DNA of 64,000 bases from Cohnella thailandensis (GTDB lineage: Bacteria > Bacillota > Bacilli > Paenibacillales > Paenibacillaceae), in NCBI RefSeq assembly GCF_014212135.1, contig NZ_JACJVQ010000017.1:62001-126000 (forward strand), written 5' to 3'. This document shows, in pieces, positions 37,010-44,953 of this stretch. The position numbers were made by a program, and so were the translations under genes. A model generated the notes under the pieces. It was not told the DNA's origin, did not search any database, and worked only from the letters and a program-made list of their open reading frames with translations. The number at the start of each line of letters is the position of its first letter. Positions within the stretch are counted from its first letter, which is position 1.

Positions 37010-37621
37010 TTAAGATGCCGTCGAAGCCATGGCCAGCTCTCTGCCCATTCCGCGAACCCGATTCGAGTCCAGTAGGGGATAGTCGTACAGATTCCCTTCA
37101 TAAACGAGCTCGAACGATTCGTGGCGGAGGAAGTCGTCCGGGGTCACGAGAGCCGAGGAACGGTTCCATAAAGACAGTCCGGACCGGTTCAGGGCTTCGG
37201 CCACGAACTGGGAGCAGAAGAACGCGTTCTTCCGCCGCAGGTCGTAATTCACCATCACCCCGAACAAGCCGATCAGATTGTAGCGATAAGAATCGCGGTT
37301 CTGCTGGAAGGAACGGATCGTCCGCCAGGCTTCGTCGCGCTGCTCGTCCGAAACCCGAAGCCTCAGCAGAGCGCAGCGGGTATTCGGGTAGCGGCTGAAC
37401 GTTCCTTCGTAAACGTCCTCTTCGACGAAGCCCGCGGACAACGGGTTGGTCGGTTTTTTGCGTCCGAAGCTGAACAGCTGGTTTAATTCCGCGTCCATCG
37501 CAAGAGAAGCGTGGTTATAGGGAGCGGAGGTTACGTTTTTAATCAGCGTAGTGAATAAAGTTCCGGTATGGGTCAACAAGACATAGAGATCTTTATTTGA
37601 ACGAATCATCGTATCGATCAT
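37010..37621 (-). CDS. Permuted papain-like (YiiX/NlpC-P60 type) amidase
   Basis: About 203 residues. The permuted order of catalytic residues is visible: a His in the early APYNHASLAMD motif and a Cys in the later FFCSQFVAEAL motif. This marks the YiiX/C92-like or lecithin:retinol-acyltransferase-like superfamily. No signal peptide or lipobox, so it is probably cytoplasmic; the substrate is unknown. I chose ATG 37621, which follows a GAGGG ribosome site at about 9 nt; the longer frame from 37684 lacks one. Confidence 0.7.
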   Translation of the reverse strand: MIDTMIRSNKDLYVLLTHTGTLFTTLIKNVTSAPYNHASLAMDAELNQLFSFGRKKPTNPLSAGFVEEDVYEGTFSRYPNTRCALLRLRVSDEQRDEAWRTIRSFQQNRDSYRYNLIGLFGVMVNYDLRRKNAFFCSQFVAEALNRSGLSLWNRSSALVTPDDFLRHESFELVYEGNLYDYPLLDSNRVRGMGRELAMASTAS

Positions 37622-37898
37622 GGCGGAATGCCCTCGCTTTCTTCGAACGGAGCCTCGCGCGAGCCGCGTTTGGCTTCTGTCCAAAGATTAACAGATAAAG
37701 CAGGCGAAGGGACCGACCGCGGGAACAGTTTGAGACTGGACTAGGGTCTTGGTAAGGAATTGGACCTTGGGACGGATTCAAGCTAAGCCGCACCGCAAGA
37801 AGATGATTTCCACATCTGCCTTTATCCCCTTTTAACATTTTCGGCGTATACTGCCTTTACGGTATCCTACTCCAATCACAAAAAAGGAAAATCGACCT

Positions 37899-38528
37899 AT
37901 GGGAATTCATACGTATTTTCAGTCGCTGACCGACTTGGAGCGAATCATCCGATGCCCGGGCAAATTCAAGTTCCAAGAACATAGCGTTTCGGCCCATTCC
38001 TGGAAAGTCGTTCAATACGCGAAGACGCTGGCGGATATCGAGGAGGCTGGCGGCGTAGCCGTAGATTGGAAAAAACTGTACGAGATCACGAGCAGCCACG
38101 ATTACGGCGAGATTTTTATCGGGGACATCAAGACGCCGGTGAAGCATTATTCGCTGGAGCTTCGCGCGATGCTGCAGCAGGTGGAGGAAGGCATGGTCGC
38201 CCACTTCATCGACGAGCATATTCCGGATGAATTCAAGCCGATCTTCCGCAGGCAGCTGCGCGAAGGGAAGGACGATTCGGTCGAGGGCCTTATCCTCGAG
38301 GTGGCCGACAAGCTGGATCAAATCTACGAGGCGTTCGCCGAGCTGCAGCGGGGCAATACCGAGAAGGAATTCGTGATTATGTACCGATCCGCCCTGATCA
38401 AGATCAAAGGGATCAAGCTTCATTGCGTGGATTATTTCCTGGAGCATATCTTGCCCGACATGGTCAGCGAAGGCTCCAAATCCCCGATCGATATCGCCCG
38501 AATTACGGACGAGGCTTTGGCTTCCTGA
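37899..38528 (+). CDS. HD-domain phosphohydrolase (YfbR-like)
   Basis: 209-residue HD-superfamily protein of the YfbR/5'-deoxynucleotidase type. The metal ligands appear as His in SVSAHSWK, the HD pair in SSHDYGEIF, and Asp in VADKLDQI. YfbR removes phosphate from deoxynucleoside 5'-monophosphates, so a role in dNTP-pool upkeep is plausible, though the residues beyond the HD site differ. ATG 37899 is preceded by AAAAAGGAAAA. There is no clear operon; the region behind it is non-coding. Confidence 0.78.
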   Translation: MGIHTYFQSLTDLERIIRCPGKFKFQEHSVSAHSWKVVQYAKTLADIEEAGGVAVDWKKLYEITSSHDYGEIFIGDIKTPVKHYSLELRAMLQQVEEGMVAHFIDEHIPDEFKPIFRRQLREGKDDSVEGLILEVADKLDQIYEAFAELQRGNTEKEFVIMYRSALIKIKGIKLHCVDYFLEHILPDMVSEGSKSPIDIARITDEALAS

Positions 38529-38924
38529 GGTTGAAGCGATCGCGTAAACCGTCGCGGCTATCTCGACAAACTCCTCTAATCTCCTATAACTCCCGCAACT
38601 CCGCCACCTTACCCCCTTCTCACGCGGCTCCTGCCCCCGCCCGCAATCGCTAACGGACACCTGCGACTCTTACGCGGTTCCGGACGCCCTGAACGAATTT
38701 TAACGGACATGAGAAACCCTTAAATCCCCGAAATCGCCTTTACAGGCGAAGTAACGGGGAATAAGGGTCTCCTGTGTCCGTTAAATTTGTTTTGTTCCCT
38801 TTTTGGGTTTCTAAGGGTCTCTCAGGTCCGTTAGCGGCACGGCGACGGAAAAGTTAACTGAGCAGTCGAAGCGGTTCCGCCGGGACAATGTAATCGATGA
38901 GTTCAAGTAATAAAAGATGCCATA
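38529..38924. other. Non-coding region carrying nested inverted repeats
   Basis: Nearly 400 bp without a supported gene. It contains the GTCCGTTA repeat mosaic at 38649-38835 (separate entry) and, at its right end, an AT-rich stretch leading into the promoter of the tRNA-like gene. Confidence 0.7.
38649..38835. repeat. Nested inverted repeats built on TAACGGAC/GTCCGTTA
   Basis: An outer perfect pair GCTAACGGAC (38649-38658) and GTCCGTTAGC (38826-38835) encloses an inner pair TAACGGACA (38701-38709) and TGTCCGTTA (38775-38783). The inner pair is extended by GAGAaaCCCTTA versus TAAGGGTCTC and TCCCCG versus CGGGGA, giving a hairpin of about 85 nt. The right unit TAAGGGTCTC-N3-GTCCGTTA also recurs directly (38763 and 38813). 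It could be an intergenic palindromic element or an RNA structure. Confidence 0.8.
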
Positions 38925-38953
38925 TTGATTTGTTGAACGGAAAATGTTATTAT
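38925..38953 (+). promoter_or_regulatory. Promoter of the tRNA-like gene
   Basis: -35 TTGATT (38925-38930), 17-bp spacer, -10 TATTAT (38948-38953). The predicted start at 38960-38961 coincides with the first base of the tRNA-like sequence, leaving no leader. Confidence 0.75.
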
Positions 38954-38960
38954 TTTCCTC

Positions 38961-39052
38961 GGAGAAGTGGCTGAGAGGCTTAAGGCACCCGATTGAAAAT
39001 CGGGCGAGCTCCTGAATAAGGGGCTCCGAGGGTTCGAATCCCTTCTTCTAAA
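38961..39052 (+). tRNA. Ser-type tRNA-like gene with GAA anticodon and degenerate acceptor end
   Basis: A class II tRNA shape: acceptor GGAGAAG, Ser-type D arm, anticodon stem CCCGA/TCGGG, long variable arm (GAGCTCC/GGGGCTC), T arm GAGGG-TTCGAAT-CCCTT. The loop TTGAAAA gives anticodon GAA (38995-38997), where Ser would need GGA; one G-to-A change would explain it. The 3' acceptor strand reads CTTCTAA, so positions 71 and 72 cannot pair with G2 and G1. There is no CCA and no G at the discriminator. This is a tRNA-like RNA or decaying tRNA, not a normal tRNA-Phe. Confidence 0.6.
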
Positions 39053-39080
39053 ATGATAATAATTCCGTTTAACGGTTGAG

Positions 39081-39116
39081 CAACTCTGAGCGAAGTAATC
39101 GCCAGAGTTGTTTTTG
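39081..39116 (+). terminator. Terminator of the tRNA-like gene
   Basis: CAACTCTG-a-GCGA-agtaa-TCGC-CAGAGTTG followed by TTTTT. It is intact, oriented rightward, and 29 bp after the tRNA-like sequence. Confidence 0.88.
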
Positions 39117-39159
39117 TATCCGCTTTGCAACTTTGGTGCGAGCTCGGATGTTTGCGAAT

Positions 39160-39200
39160 AAGGTACAGCTCTTCGTGATTTCGAGGAGTCTGTACCTTTT
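39160..39200. terminator. Hairpin downstream of sigK
   Basis: AAGGTACAG/CTGTACCTT with an inner CTC/GAG pair and T4 on the plus strand; there is only a short T run on the minus strand. It probably ends the leftward sigK transcript or backs up the rightward terminator. Confidence 0.6.
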
Positions 39201-39216
39201 CTTATGCAAGCCAGCC

Positions 39217-39924
39217 TCACCGCTTCGCCTTATAAAACTCATGATATAGCTTCATGAGAGCCCGCTTCTCGATCCGCGACACGTAGCTGCGGCTAATTCC
39301 GAGCTCGCGAGCGATCTCGCGCTGCGTCCGTTCGTCGCCGCCGCCGTCGAGGCCGAAGCGGCCGCGGATGACTTCTTGCTCCCGTTCGTCCAGGATGTCG
39401 AGATTGCGGTAGATTTTGCTTTTCTCGATCTTGAGCTGCACCTTCTCGACGACCTCGTCGGGCTCGGTGCCGAGGATATCTTGAAGGGTAATCTCGTTTC
39501 CTTCCTTGTCCGTTCCGATCGGATCGTGCAGAGAGACGTCCTTGCGAGTTTTCTTAAGCGACCGGAGATGCATAAGGATCTCGTTTTCTATACAACGGGC
39601 AGCGAAAGTAGCCAGCTTCGTCCCCTTGTTCGGCTGAAAGCTTTCGATCGCCTTGATCAGGCCGATCGTGCCGATGCTAATCAAATCCTCCAGGTCTTCG
39701 CCGGTGTTGTCGAACTTCTTGACGATATGGGCAACCAAACGAAGGTTGTGCTCGATCAGCAGATTGCGGGAGCGAGGGTTGCCCTCCGCCATGCGCGACA
39801 GGTGCAGGGCTTCCTCTTCGTCGGTCAGGGGCTGGGGGAACGCGTTGTTCTTGACGTACGAAACGAGCAGGCTGAGCTGTTTGATAAACAGGGCTACGGC
39901 GGTAAAAAGTCCAGGCACGGGCAA
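39217..39924 (-). CDS. sigK: Sporulation sigma factor sigma-K
   Basis: RNA polymerase sigma factor of the late mother cell, 235 residues. The N-terminal pro-sequence ([24 protein letters not shown]) matches pro-sigma-K, which is cut during sporulation. Regions 2 ([23 protein letters not shown]) and 4 ([24 protein letters not shown]) are typical. The gene is whole, so there is no skin-like element here. The start is TTG 39924 or GTG 39918; GGAGG at 39929-39933 is 4 nt from the first and 10 nt from the second, so the choice is open. A sigma-E-like promoter lies upstream. Confidence 0.95.
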   Translation of the reverse strand: MPVPGLFTAVALFIKQLSLLVSYVKNNAFPQPLTDEEEALHLSRMAEGNPRSRNLLIEHNLRLVAHIVKKFDNTGEDLEDLISIGTIGLIKAIESFQPNKGTKLATFAARCIENEILMHLRSLKKTRKDVSLHDPIGTDKEGNEITLQDILGTEPDEVVEKVQLKIEKSKIYRNLDILDEREQEVIRGRFGLDGGGDERTQREIARELGISRSYVSRIEKRALMKLYHEFYKAKR

Positions 39925-39969
39925 GCCACCTCCGGCTAGTTGGTCGGGAGCGCACGCGGAAACATTACT

Positions 39970-39994
39970 ATTCTATGTGGGTGGAAGCCCATAC
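39970..39994 (-). promoter_or_regulatory. Candidate sigma-E promoter of sigK
   Basis: On the minus strand CATAGAAT (39977-39970) fits the sigma-E -10 pattern CATAnnnT, with GTAT 13 bp upstream as a weak -35. Sigma-E control of sigK is established in Bacillus; the site here is inferred. Confidence 0.4.
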
Positions 39995-40037
39995 GTGCCT
40001 GTACGCCCGCTGTCAAGCGGTTCTTATTGTCTCCGCC

Positions 40038-41159
40038 TTATTTGACCGCACCCTCGTCGGTGATCTTGACGTCTACGGCGACGTTGACGTCGGCCTCGGA
40101 GAAAGCCTCGCCCCAATGATCCTTTACCTTCTGAAAATCCCCGTAATGATAAGCTCTGGCGTAAATTCCGAGCCCGATCGGGTCGACCTTGTTCTCCCGA
40201 AGCTTGTCCAGAAGCTTTTCGAACTCCTTCTTCACGTACTCCGTGCAAGCGGCTTCCAGCTTTCGCTTCTGCTCCGCTTGGATATCGGCAGGGAATTGCT
40301 TCTCCATGAGGCCGGCGGCCATGCGGACCCGGATGTCGAAGGAGAAACGTCCGCCCTTGACGGCCGTCCGGATTTTGACCTTGATCTTCTCCGCCGTAAA
40401 GCTGATCCATCGGCTTCCCTCCGGATCGGTGACAAGCTCTTTCGGAACCTCGAACGAGAAACCGACCGTGCGGGTATTCTTTTTCTTCAGAATAAGGAGG
40501 AGGGCGCTCTCCTTCGGATCCAGCGACGCGACATAACGGCCGTCATGGGCGAGAAGGGCGCTGCCTTTGACCCTCAAATCCTGCTTAAGCTCTACTTCCG
40601 TAACCGCGGGCGTCTGCCCGAATTCGTACATCTGCGTGTGAAGCTCCTGTAGCGTCGTCTTGACCGATTCGGAGCGGGAGCTCGTCGACTTGACGACCCC
40701 GAGAAGCGCGATCGGAAGGATCGTTTGATTCGTCGGCGTATATTCGTACAGCTGGGATAGAGGGCCGTCGAAGACGATCACATGCGATGTGATGGGATTT
40801 CTGCCGTCCCGGAAATAGACGTCCATGAAGCGAAACCAAGCATGCTCGGTTTCGATCAATCTTTTGGAGACGACTAGCACTTGGATTTTGCGGCCGTTAA
40901 AGACGCCGACGGTATAGTTGTCGAATTTGCCTCGGCCCTGCCTCAGAGAGGTAGATTGGACTTTATAGGACTGACTCTTCCTTTTGGAGTTTTTGGCGAA
41001 GATCGGAATCGACGTGTACTGATACAACTTTCCGTTCTCTTCCACGTCAATGCCGGCTACAAGCGACATGGAGGCGTCTTCCATGTCCAGTCTGTCGAAG
41101 CACCCGGTTAACAGGAGCAATAACGCGAGCGGCGGCAGCAGCTTGCGCGCGGCGGTCAT
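40038..41159 (-). CDS. Ger(x)C-family spore germination lipoprotein (C subunit)
   Basis: 373-residue C component of a GerA-type germinant receptor. The signal peptide ends in the lipobox LLLLTGCFDRLDM, so the Cys near residue 20 is lipidated and anchored to the outer face of the inner spore membrane. Ger(x)C hallmarks are visible: VAGIDVEENGKLYQYTSIPIF and the C-terminal LEAACTEYVKKEFEKLLDKLRENKVDPIGLG segment. Its ATG overlaps the stop of the permease gene (ATGA), so the three subunits are translated in sequence. No clear terminator follows. Confidence 0.93.
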   Translation of the reverse strand: MTAARKLLPPLALLLLLTGCFDRLDMEDASMSLVAGIDVEENGKLYQYTSIPIFAKNSKRKSQSYKVQSTSLRQGRGKFDNYTVGVFNGRKIQVLVVSKRLIETEHAWFRFMDVYFRDGRNPITSHVIVFDGPLSQLYEYTPTNQTILPIALLGVVKSTSSRSESVKTTLQELHTQMYEFGQTPAVTEVELKQDLRVKGSALLAHDGRYVASLDPKESALLLILKKKNTRTVGFSFEVPKELVTDPEGSRWISFTAEKIKVKIRTAVKGGRFSFDIRVRMAAGLMEKQFPADIQAEQKRKLEAACTEYVKKEFEKLLDKLRENKVDPIGLGIYARAYHYGDFQKVKDHWGEAFSEADVNVAVDVKITDEGAVK

Positions 41160-42259
41160 GCTTGCTTAACCTCGGTCCGATAACGCTTCGACAAAGAGAG
41201 GAGCGCAAGCAGCACGAGAGGAAGGACGTATTCGACGACGAAGCCGAATCCGCTCAGCCACTTGTTCAGGCGGATCAGTTGCCAATAGTCCGGCACATAG
41301 AAATAGGAAGAGACGATAATCGTTCCGATAAGCAGCCTCAGCGGCAGTCTGGGATCCGTGCGGCCGAACGTCCAATTTACGCTGTACGAGAAAAAGTAGA
41401 GCGACGGAATCCAGGCGATGGAGAAAATCATCAGGTACATGACGATGAACATGCCTTCGACCTGCTCCAGGAACGGGAGCCGAACGGTCTTCAGCAGATA
41501 GATGGCCGGCTGGTAGATGGTACCGAATTCGTCCGGACTCAAGAAGACAAAACAAACGATCGAAATGAACAGGAAGGATAGCAGGGTAAGCGTCAAAGCG
41601 ATGACGATGGCCATGCCGGCCCTCTCCTTCTTCTGAAGATAGGGATAAAGGAACACCGAGGCGAAAAAACCGAGAAAGTAATAGATCGTGTGCGGGACAG
41701 TGGAGAAGACGGGGCCCCATCCTTCGGGAAGAACCGGCAGCAGATAAAGCCAGTTGGCATGACGAAGAGTGAAGCTGAAGATAAAGGGAATCCAGAGAGA
41801 GGCGAGCAAGGCGAACTCGGAGTATCGCCCGATATTCCGGACTTCGTTTCTAGCTACCATATAGGCGGGAATCAGAATGAGAAACAAGGTGATAAATATA
41901 GGCGTCTCTTGGAGAATACGGGACTTGATCACCCGCGTCGAATAGATGAGACCGTCGTATGAGAAAATGGCAAAATAACAGGCCAGAACGCACGCGACGG
42001 CTCTCCCGGCCCATCTGCCCCCGTATTTGGCGAGCAGGTCCAGCAGCGTGCCTTGGCGATACCCCTTCATGAGGCGAATCGCGACAAGGCTCGCCGCCGT
42101 CGTGACGAGCCATCCGATCACAAGCGATATCCAGCCGTCGCTGCCCGCATGCTCGTGAAGCTCGTAGGGGATGTCGATAAAGCCGAAGCTCACTTGGGTG
42201 CCGGTAATGATGGCGATGAATTGCAGGGTCGTGATGGAGTTGTCGGCATACCGGTTCAT
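41156..42259 (-). CDS. Spore germination permease (B subunit)
   Basis: 367-residue polytopic protein of the GerAB/amino-acid permease family with ten predicted helices and the typical N terminus ITTLQFIAIITGTQVSFGFIDIPYEL. In related systems this subunit binds the germinant, an amino acid or nucleoside. ATG 42259 follows GGAAGGAAA and overlaps the stop of the A subunit gene in an ATGA; the longer frame to 42373 is shadow sequence. The germinant cannot be predicted from the sequence. Confidence 0.93.
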   Translation of the reverse strand: MNRYADNSITTLQFIAIITGTQVSFGFIDIPYELHEHAGSDGWISLVIGWLVTTAASLVAIRLMKGYRQGTLLDLLAKYGGRWAGRAVACVLACYFAIFSYDGLIYSTRVIKSRILQETPIFITLFLILIPAYMVARNEVRNIGRYSEFALLASLWIPFIFSFTLRHANWLYLLPVLPEGWGPVFSTVPHTIYYFLGFFASVFLYPYLQKKERAGMAIVIALTLTLLSFLFISIVCFVFLSPDEFGTIYQPAIYLLKTVRLPFLEQVEGMFIVMYLMIFSIAWIPSLYFFSYSVNWTFGRTDPRLPLRLLIGTIIVSSYFYVPDYWQLIRLNKWLSGFGFVVEYVLPLVLLALLSLSKRYRTEVKQA

Positions 42260-43812
42260 TTTCCTTCCCCCTCGGTGCGATGGGCGACTTGGCGATCCAG
42301 TTCGGCCGGTTTGGTGCTGACGGGACGTTTTCTCATTCGCCATAGCGGAATCCGCACCATCGTGTCCTTCCAATCCGCGAAGCGGACGGGAGCGAACGGG
42401 CTGCCGAACGGGGTGCCGAACGACTCGAGCGATATCAGGTGCGCGATCAGAATCATGAACCCGATCATGATCCCGAAGATGCCGAACAGGGCGGCCCCGA
42501 TCATCATGAAGAAGCGAAGGAGCCGAACGGCGGCGACCATGTCGAAGTTCGGCAGAATAAACGAAGCGATCGCGGTGAAAGCGACGACGATGACCATGAT
42601 GTTGCTGATCAGGCCGGCCTGAACGACGGCTTGGCCGATGACGATGCCGCCGACGATGCCGACGGTTTGGCCGACGGGCGCGGGCAGCCGGACGCCGGCC
42701 TCCCGCATCATCTCCAGCGTCAGCTCCATGAAGATCGCTTCCAGGAACGGCGAGATCGGAACGATTCCCCTGTACTCTCCGATCGTCAGCAGAAGCCGAA
42801 GCGGAATCAGCTCGAAGTTAAACGAGATGACGGCGATATAGAACGCCGGAAGGAAGATGGCGACCAGCAGGGCGAAGAATCGCAGAAGCCGGATGAACGT
42901 CGCGATCGACCATCTCGTGCTGTAATCGTCCACGCTCTGGAAGAACGAGGCGAACGAGACGGGGGCGACCAGAACGCTGGGAGAACGATCGACGACGATG
43001 ACGAAGCGTCCTTGAATGATCTGCGAGGCCGCGGTGTCCGGTCTCTCGGTCAGCAGAATTTGCGGGAACGGGGAATACGGATCGTCCTCGATGAGCTCGG
43101 AGAGCTCGCCGGAGTTGATGATGACGTCGATGTCGATTTTGCCGATCCGTCCCTCGATTTGGGCAAGCGTATCCATGTTCGCCACGTCGTCCAAGTAAAC
43201 CGTGCAGATCCTCGTATCGCTCCTTCTGCCGACGCGCTGCTCTTTGATTTTTAAATTGCGGTGGGGAAGATAGCGGCGAATAAGGGCGATATTCTGATCC
43301 AGGGTCTCCACGAACCCTTGATGGGCGCCTTTGAGGGAAGTCTCGACTTGAGGATCCTCGATCGCGCGCTGCGGCCAGCCTTCGGTGCCGTGAACCTGCG
43401 CGTCGGCAGCGCCGTCAACGAACAGGATGCTGCTTCCTTGAAGGACGGCGCTTTGAATATCGATCCAGCGCCTCATCCGGTTGAGCCTGCCGACGGTAAC
43501 GGACGTCGTCTCGCATCCGTCCTCTACGTTCTGCAGAAGCGGCTTCAGAATATCGTTGTTAATGGAATTTTTGTCGGTCAGCCCTTCCAGATAGACAAGA
43601 GCCGCTCTGCGCCCGGTAGCTCGGATCGTCAGAGGCCGGACGTTCAAATCGGGCGTGTCCGTAAACAGGGCGAGCATAAGCTTCAAATCGTTATCCAGGT
43701 TGCCCGAAATGCAGTCGGAGGAGCCGTATCCGTATCCCGACTTGCGCTTGCCGAAGCCGGAAGCCGTATTCGCGATGCGTCTTCCGATCCCCAGCAGGCG
43801 GAGCAGATCCAT
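42256..43812 (-). CDS. Spore germination protein (A subunit)
   Basis: 518-residue A component of a GerA-type receptor. A soluble N-terminal half (about 1-290), including SDTRICTVYLDDVAN and IIQGRFVIVVDRSPSVLVAPVSF, is followed by membrane helices. The conserved LRLLLTIGEYRGIVPISPFLEAIFMELTLEMMREAGVRLP lies at about 335-380. It forms the germination channel/receptor with the B and C subunits. ATG 43812 follows AAAGGAGGTG. Upstream, GAATA with AAATAGT 17 bp further on is a weak sigma-G-like match, which would fit forespore expression. Confidence 0.94.
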   Translation of the reverse strand: MDLLRLLGIGRRIANTASGFGKRKSGYGYGSSDCISGNLDNDLKLMLALFTDTPDLNVRPLTIRATGRRAALVYLEGLTDKNSINNDILKPLLQNVEDGCETTSVTVGRLNRMRRWIDIQSAVLQGSSILFVDGAADAQVHGTEGWPQRAIEDPQVETSLKGAHQGFVETLDQNIALIRRYLPHRNLKIKEQRVGRRSDTRICTVYLDDVANMDTLAQIEGRIGKIDIDVIINSGELSELIEDDPYSPFPQILLTERPDTAASQIIQGRFVIVVDRSPSVLVAPVSFASFFQSVDDYSTRWSIATFIRLLRFFALLVAIFLPAFYIAVISFNFELIPLRLLLTIGEYRGIVPISPFLEAIFMELTLEMMREAGVRLPAPVGQTVGIVGGIVIGQAVVQAGLISNIMVIVVAFTAIASFILPNFDMVAAVRLLRFFMMIGAALFGIFGIMIGFMILIAHLISLESFGTPFGSPFAPVRFADWKDTMVRIPLWRMRKRPVSTKPAELDRQVAHRTEGEGK

Positions 43813-43895
43813 CCTTCGTTCACCTCCTTTTCAACTATTTCCCAACCTCGATTCGTCTATTCGGCCGGGGTTCCCGCTTCGCCGGAAATAAAAAA

Positions 43896-43911
43896 GAGGC
43901 CCGAAGGCCTC
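43896..43911 (-). terminator. Terminator of the 73-residue gene
   Basis: Short stem GAGGCC-CGAA-GGCCTC directly after the stop codon, followed by TTTTTTATTT on the minus strand. Confidence 0.8.
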
Positions 43912-44133
43912 CTACTGGACGTTCAATCGAAGTCTCTCATTAAAAGAAAGCTGTCGTCCGCAGCTCAATCCCGTATGAAATCCGCTGTGGTAAGCCCATT
44001 GGGCCAGCGTCTCGATATGGCTCAGCTGAGCGTCGGTCAGCTCGAGCCGTTCTCCAAGGTTCGTCAGCTCCAGCTTCAGATCCCTGGCGAAATAATGTTC
44101 GGCGTCCGCCCGGAGACGTTCCGCGTCAAGCAT
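43912..44133 (-). CDS. Small protein of unknown function between ger and spoVA
   Basis: 73 residues, mostly helical and hydrophilic (MLDAERLRADAEHYFARDLKLEL...), with one Cys near the end. AAGGAGG lies 8 nt before ATG 44133, and a terminator stands right after the stop, so it is likely a real monocistronic gene. An ATG 6 nt upstream is too near the ribosome site, and the longer in-frame start at 44172 is upstream of it. It is flanked by germination and spore-DPA-channel genes, suggesting a sporulation role, but nothing in the sequence shows this. I do not recognise a family. Confidence 0.65.
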   Translation of the reverse strand: MLDAERLRADAEHYFARDLKLELTNLGERLELTDAQLSHIETLAQWAYHSGFHTGLSCGRQLSFNERLRLNVQ

Positions 44134-44451
44134 TTCCATCCCCTCCTTATTGTTCATTCTTCCCGCAAGCACGCCTTTTCAACCCTTCCGGGAGAACCAT
44201 AGGCGTTCGCTTGAAGGCGATGTCCTCGTTCGGGGGCGTAACATTGGCGACGTTCCCTATATTTTATGCCGAATGGCCGTTGCAAGCGCTACATTTCAGC
44301 CGGATCGGGCTTATTTTAGCCGGCGAATCCCGCGGCGGCCGACGAGGCGGTTTGCTGCCGAGGGCCAAAATTGCCAATAATAGTTTCCGCGTCGCGGAGA
44401 GATACTGACCTAGACGAAAGATGCAATTCTGGGAAGGAGGTACGCCCGTCC
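44134..44451. other. 318-bp gap upstream of spoVAC
   Basis: It must contain the promoters of the small leftward gene and of the spoVA operon. I looked for a sigma-G-type pattern (GNATA, 18 bp, CATAnTA) upstream of spoVAC and found no convincing match. No gene or repeat is visible. Confidence 0.5.
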
Positions 44452-44949
44452 GTGACCGTCAAAGATACGAGCAAGGGCCGAATCGCCTACAAGCCGATGT
44501 CGATGTCCGCCAAGGAGTACAAGCAATTCGCCAAGAACAGGGAGCCGGGCCGTTCGGTACTGGCCAACTGCGTCAGGGCTTTTCTGGCCGGGGGATTGAT
44601 TTGCTTGATCGGTCAAGGGGTTCAGGAATTCTACAAAGCCGCGTTCGGCATGTCTCCGTTGCAAGCGGGAGATCCGACCGTAGCGACGATGGTTTTGCTG
44701 TCGGTCATCTTAACCTCGGTCGGGATATATGACAAAATCGCCCAATGGGCGGGGGCGGGCTCGGCCGTTCCGGTCACCGGATTCGCCAATTCGATGAGCT
44801 CCGCCGCGATCGAGCACCGCAGCGAAGGGCTCGTGCTGGGCGTGGGGGCGAATATGTTCAAGCTGGCCGGATCGGTTATCGTGTTCGGCGTCGTGGCCGC
44901 CTTCTTCATCGGGATCGCCGCTTGGCTGTTCGGCGGAGCGGGGAGATGA
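44452..44949 (+). CDS. spoVAC: Stage V sporulation protein AC
   Basis: Membrane subunit of the SpoVA channel that moves dipicolinic acid-Ca into the forespore and releases it in germination; in Bacillus, SpoVAC acts as a mechanosensitive channel. 165 residues with four hydrophobic segments (LANCVRAFLAGGLICLIGQG, MVLLSVILTSVGIYDKIA, VPVTGFANSMSSAAIEHRSEG and a C-terminal helix). The N terminus is polar (about 45 residues). GTG 44452 follows GGAGG (44436-44440) at 11 nt. It leads the three-gene spoVAC-AD-AE operon, 4 bp from spoVAD. Confidence 0.94.
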   Translation: MTVKDTSKGRIAYKPMSMSAKEYKQFAKNREPGRSVLANCVRAFLAGGLICLIGQGVQEFYKAAFGMSPLQAGDPTVATMVLLSVILTSVGIYDKIAQWAGAGSAVPVTGFANSMSSAAIEHRSEGLVLGVGANMFKLAGSVIVFGVVAAFFIGIAAWLFGGAGR

Positions 44950-44953
44950 AGCC

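Noticed and set aside
39217..39924. A skin-like element splitting sigK
   Set aside because: The sigK frame is continuous with regions 2 and 4 both present.
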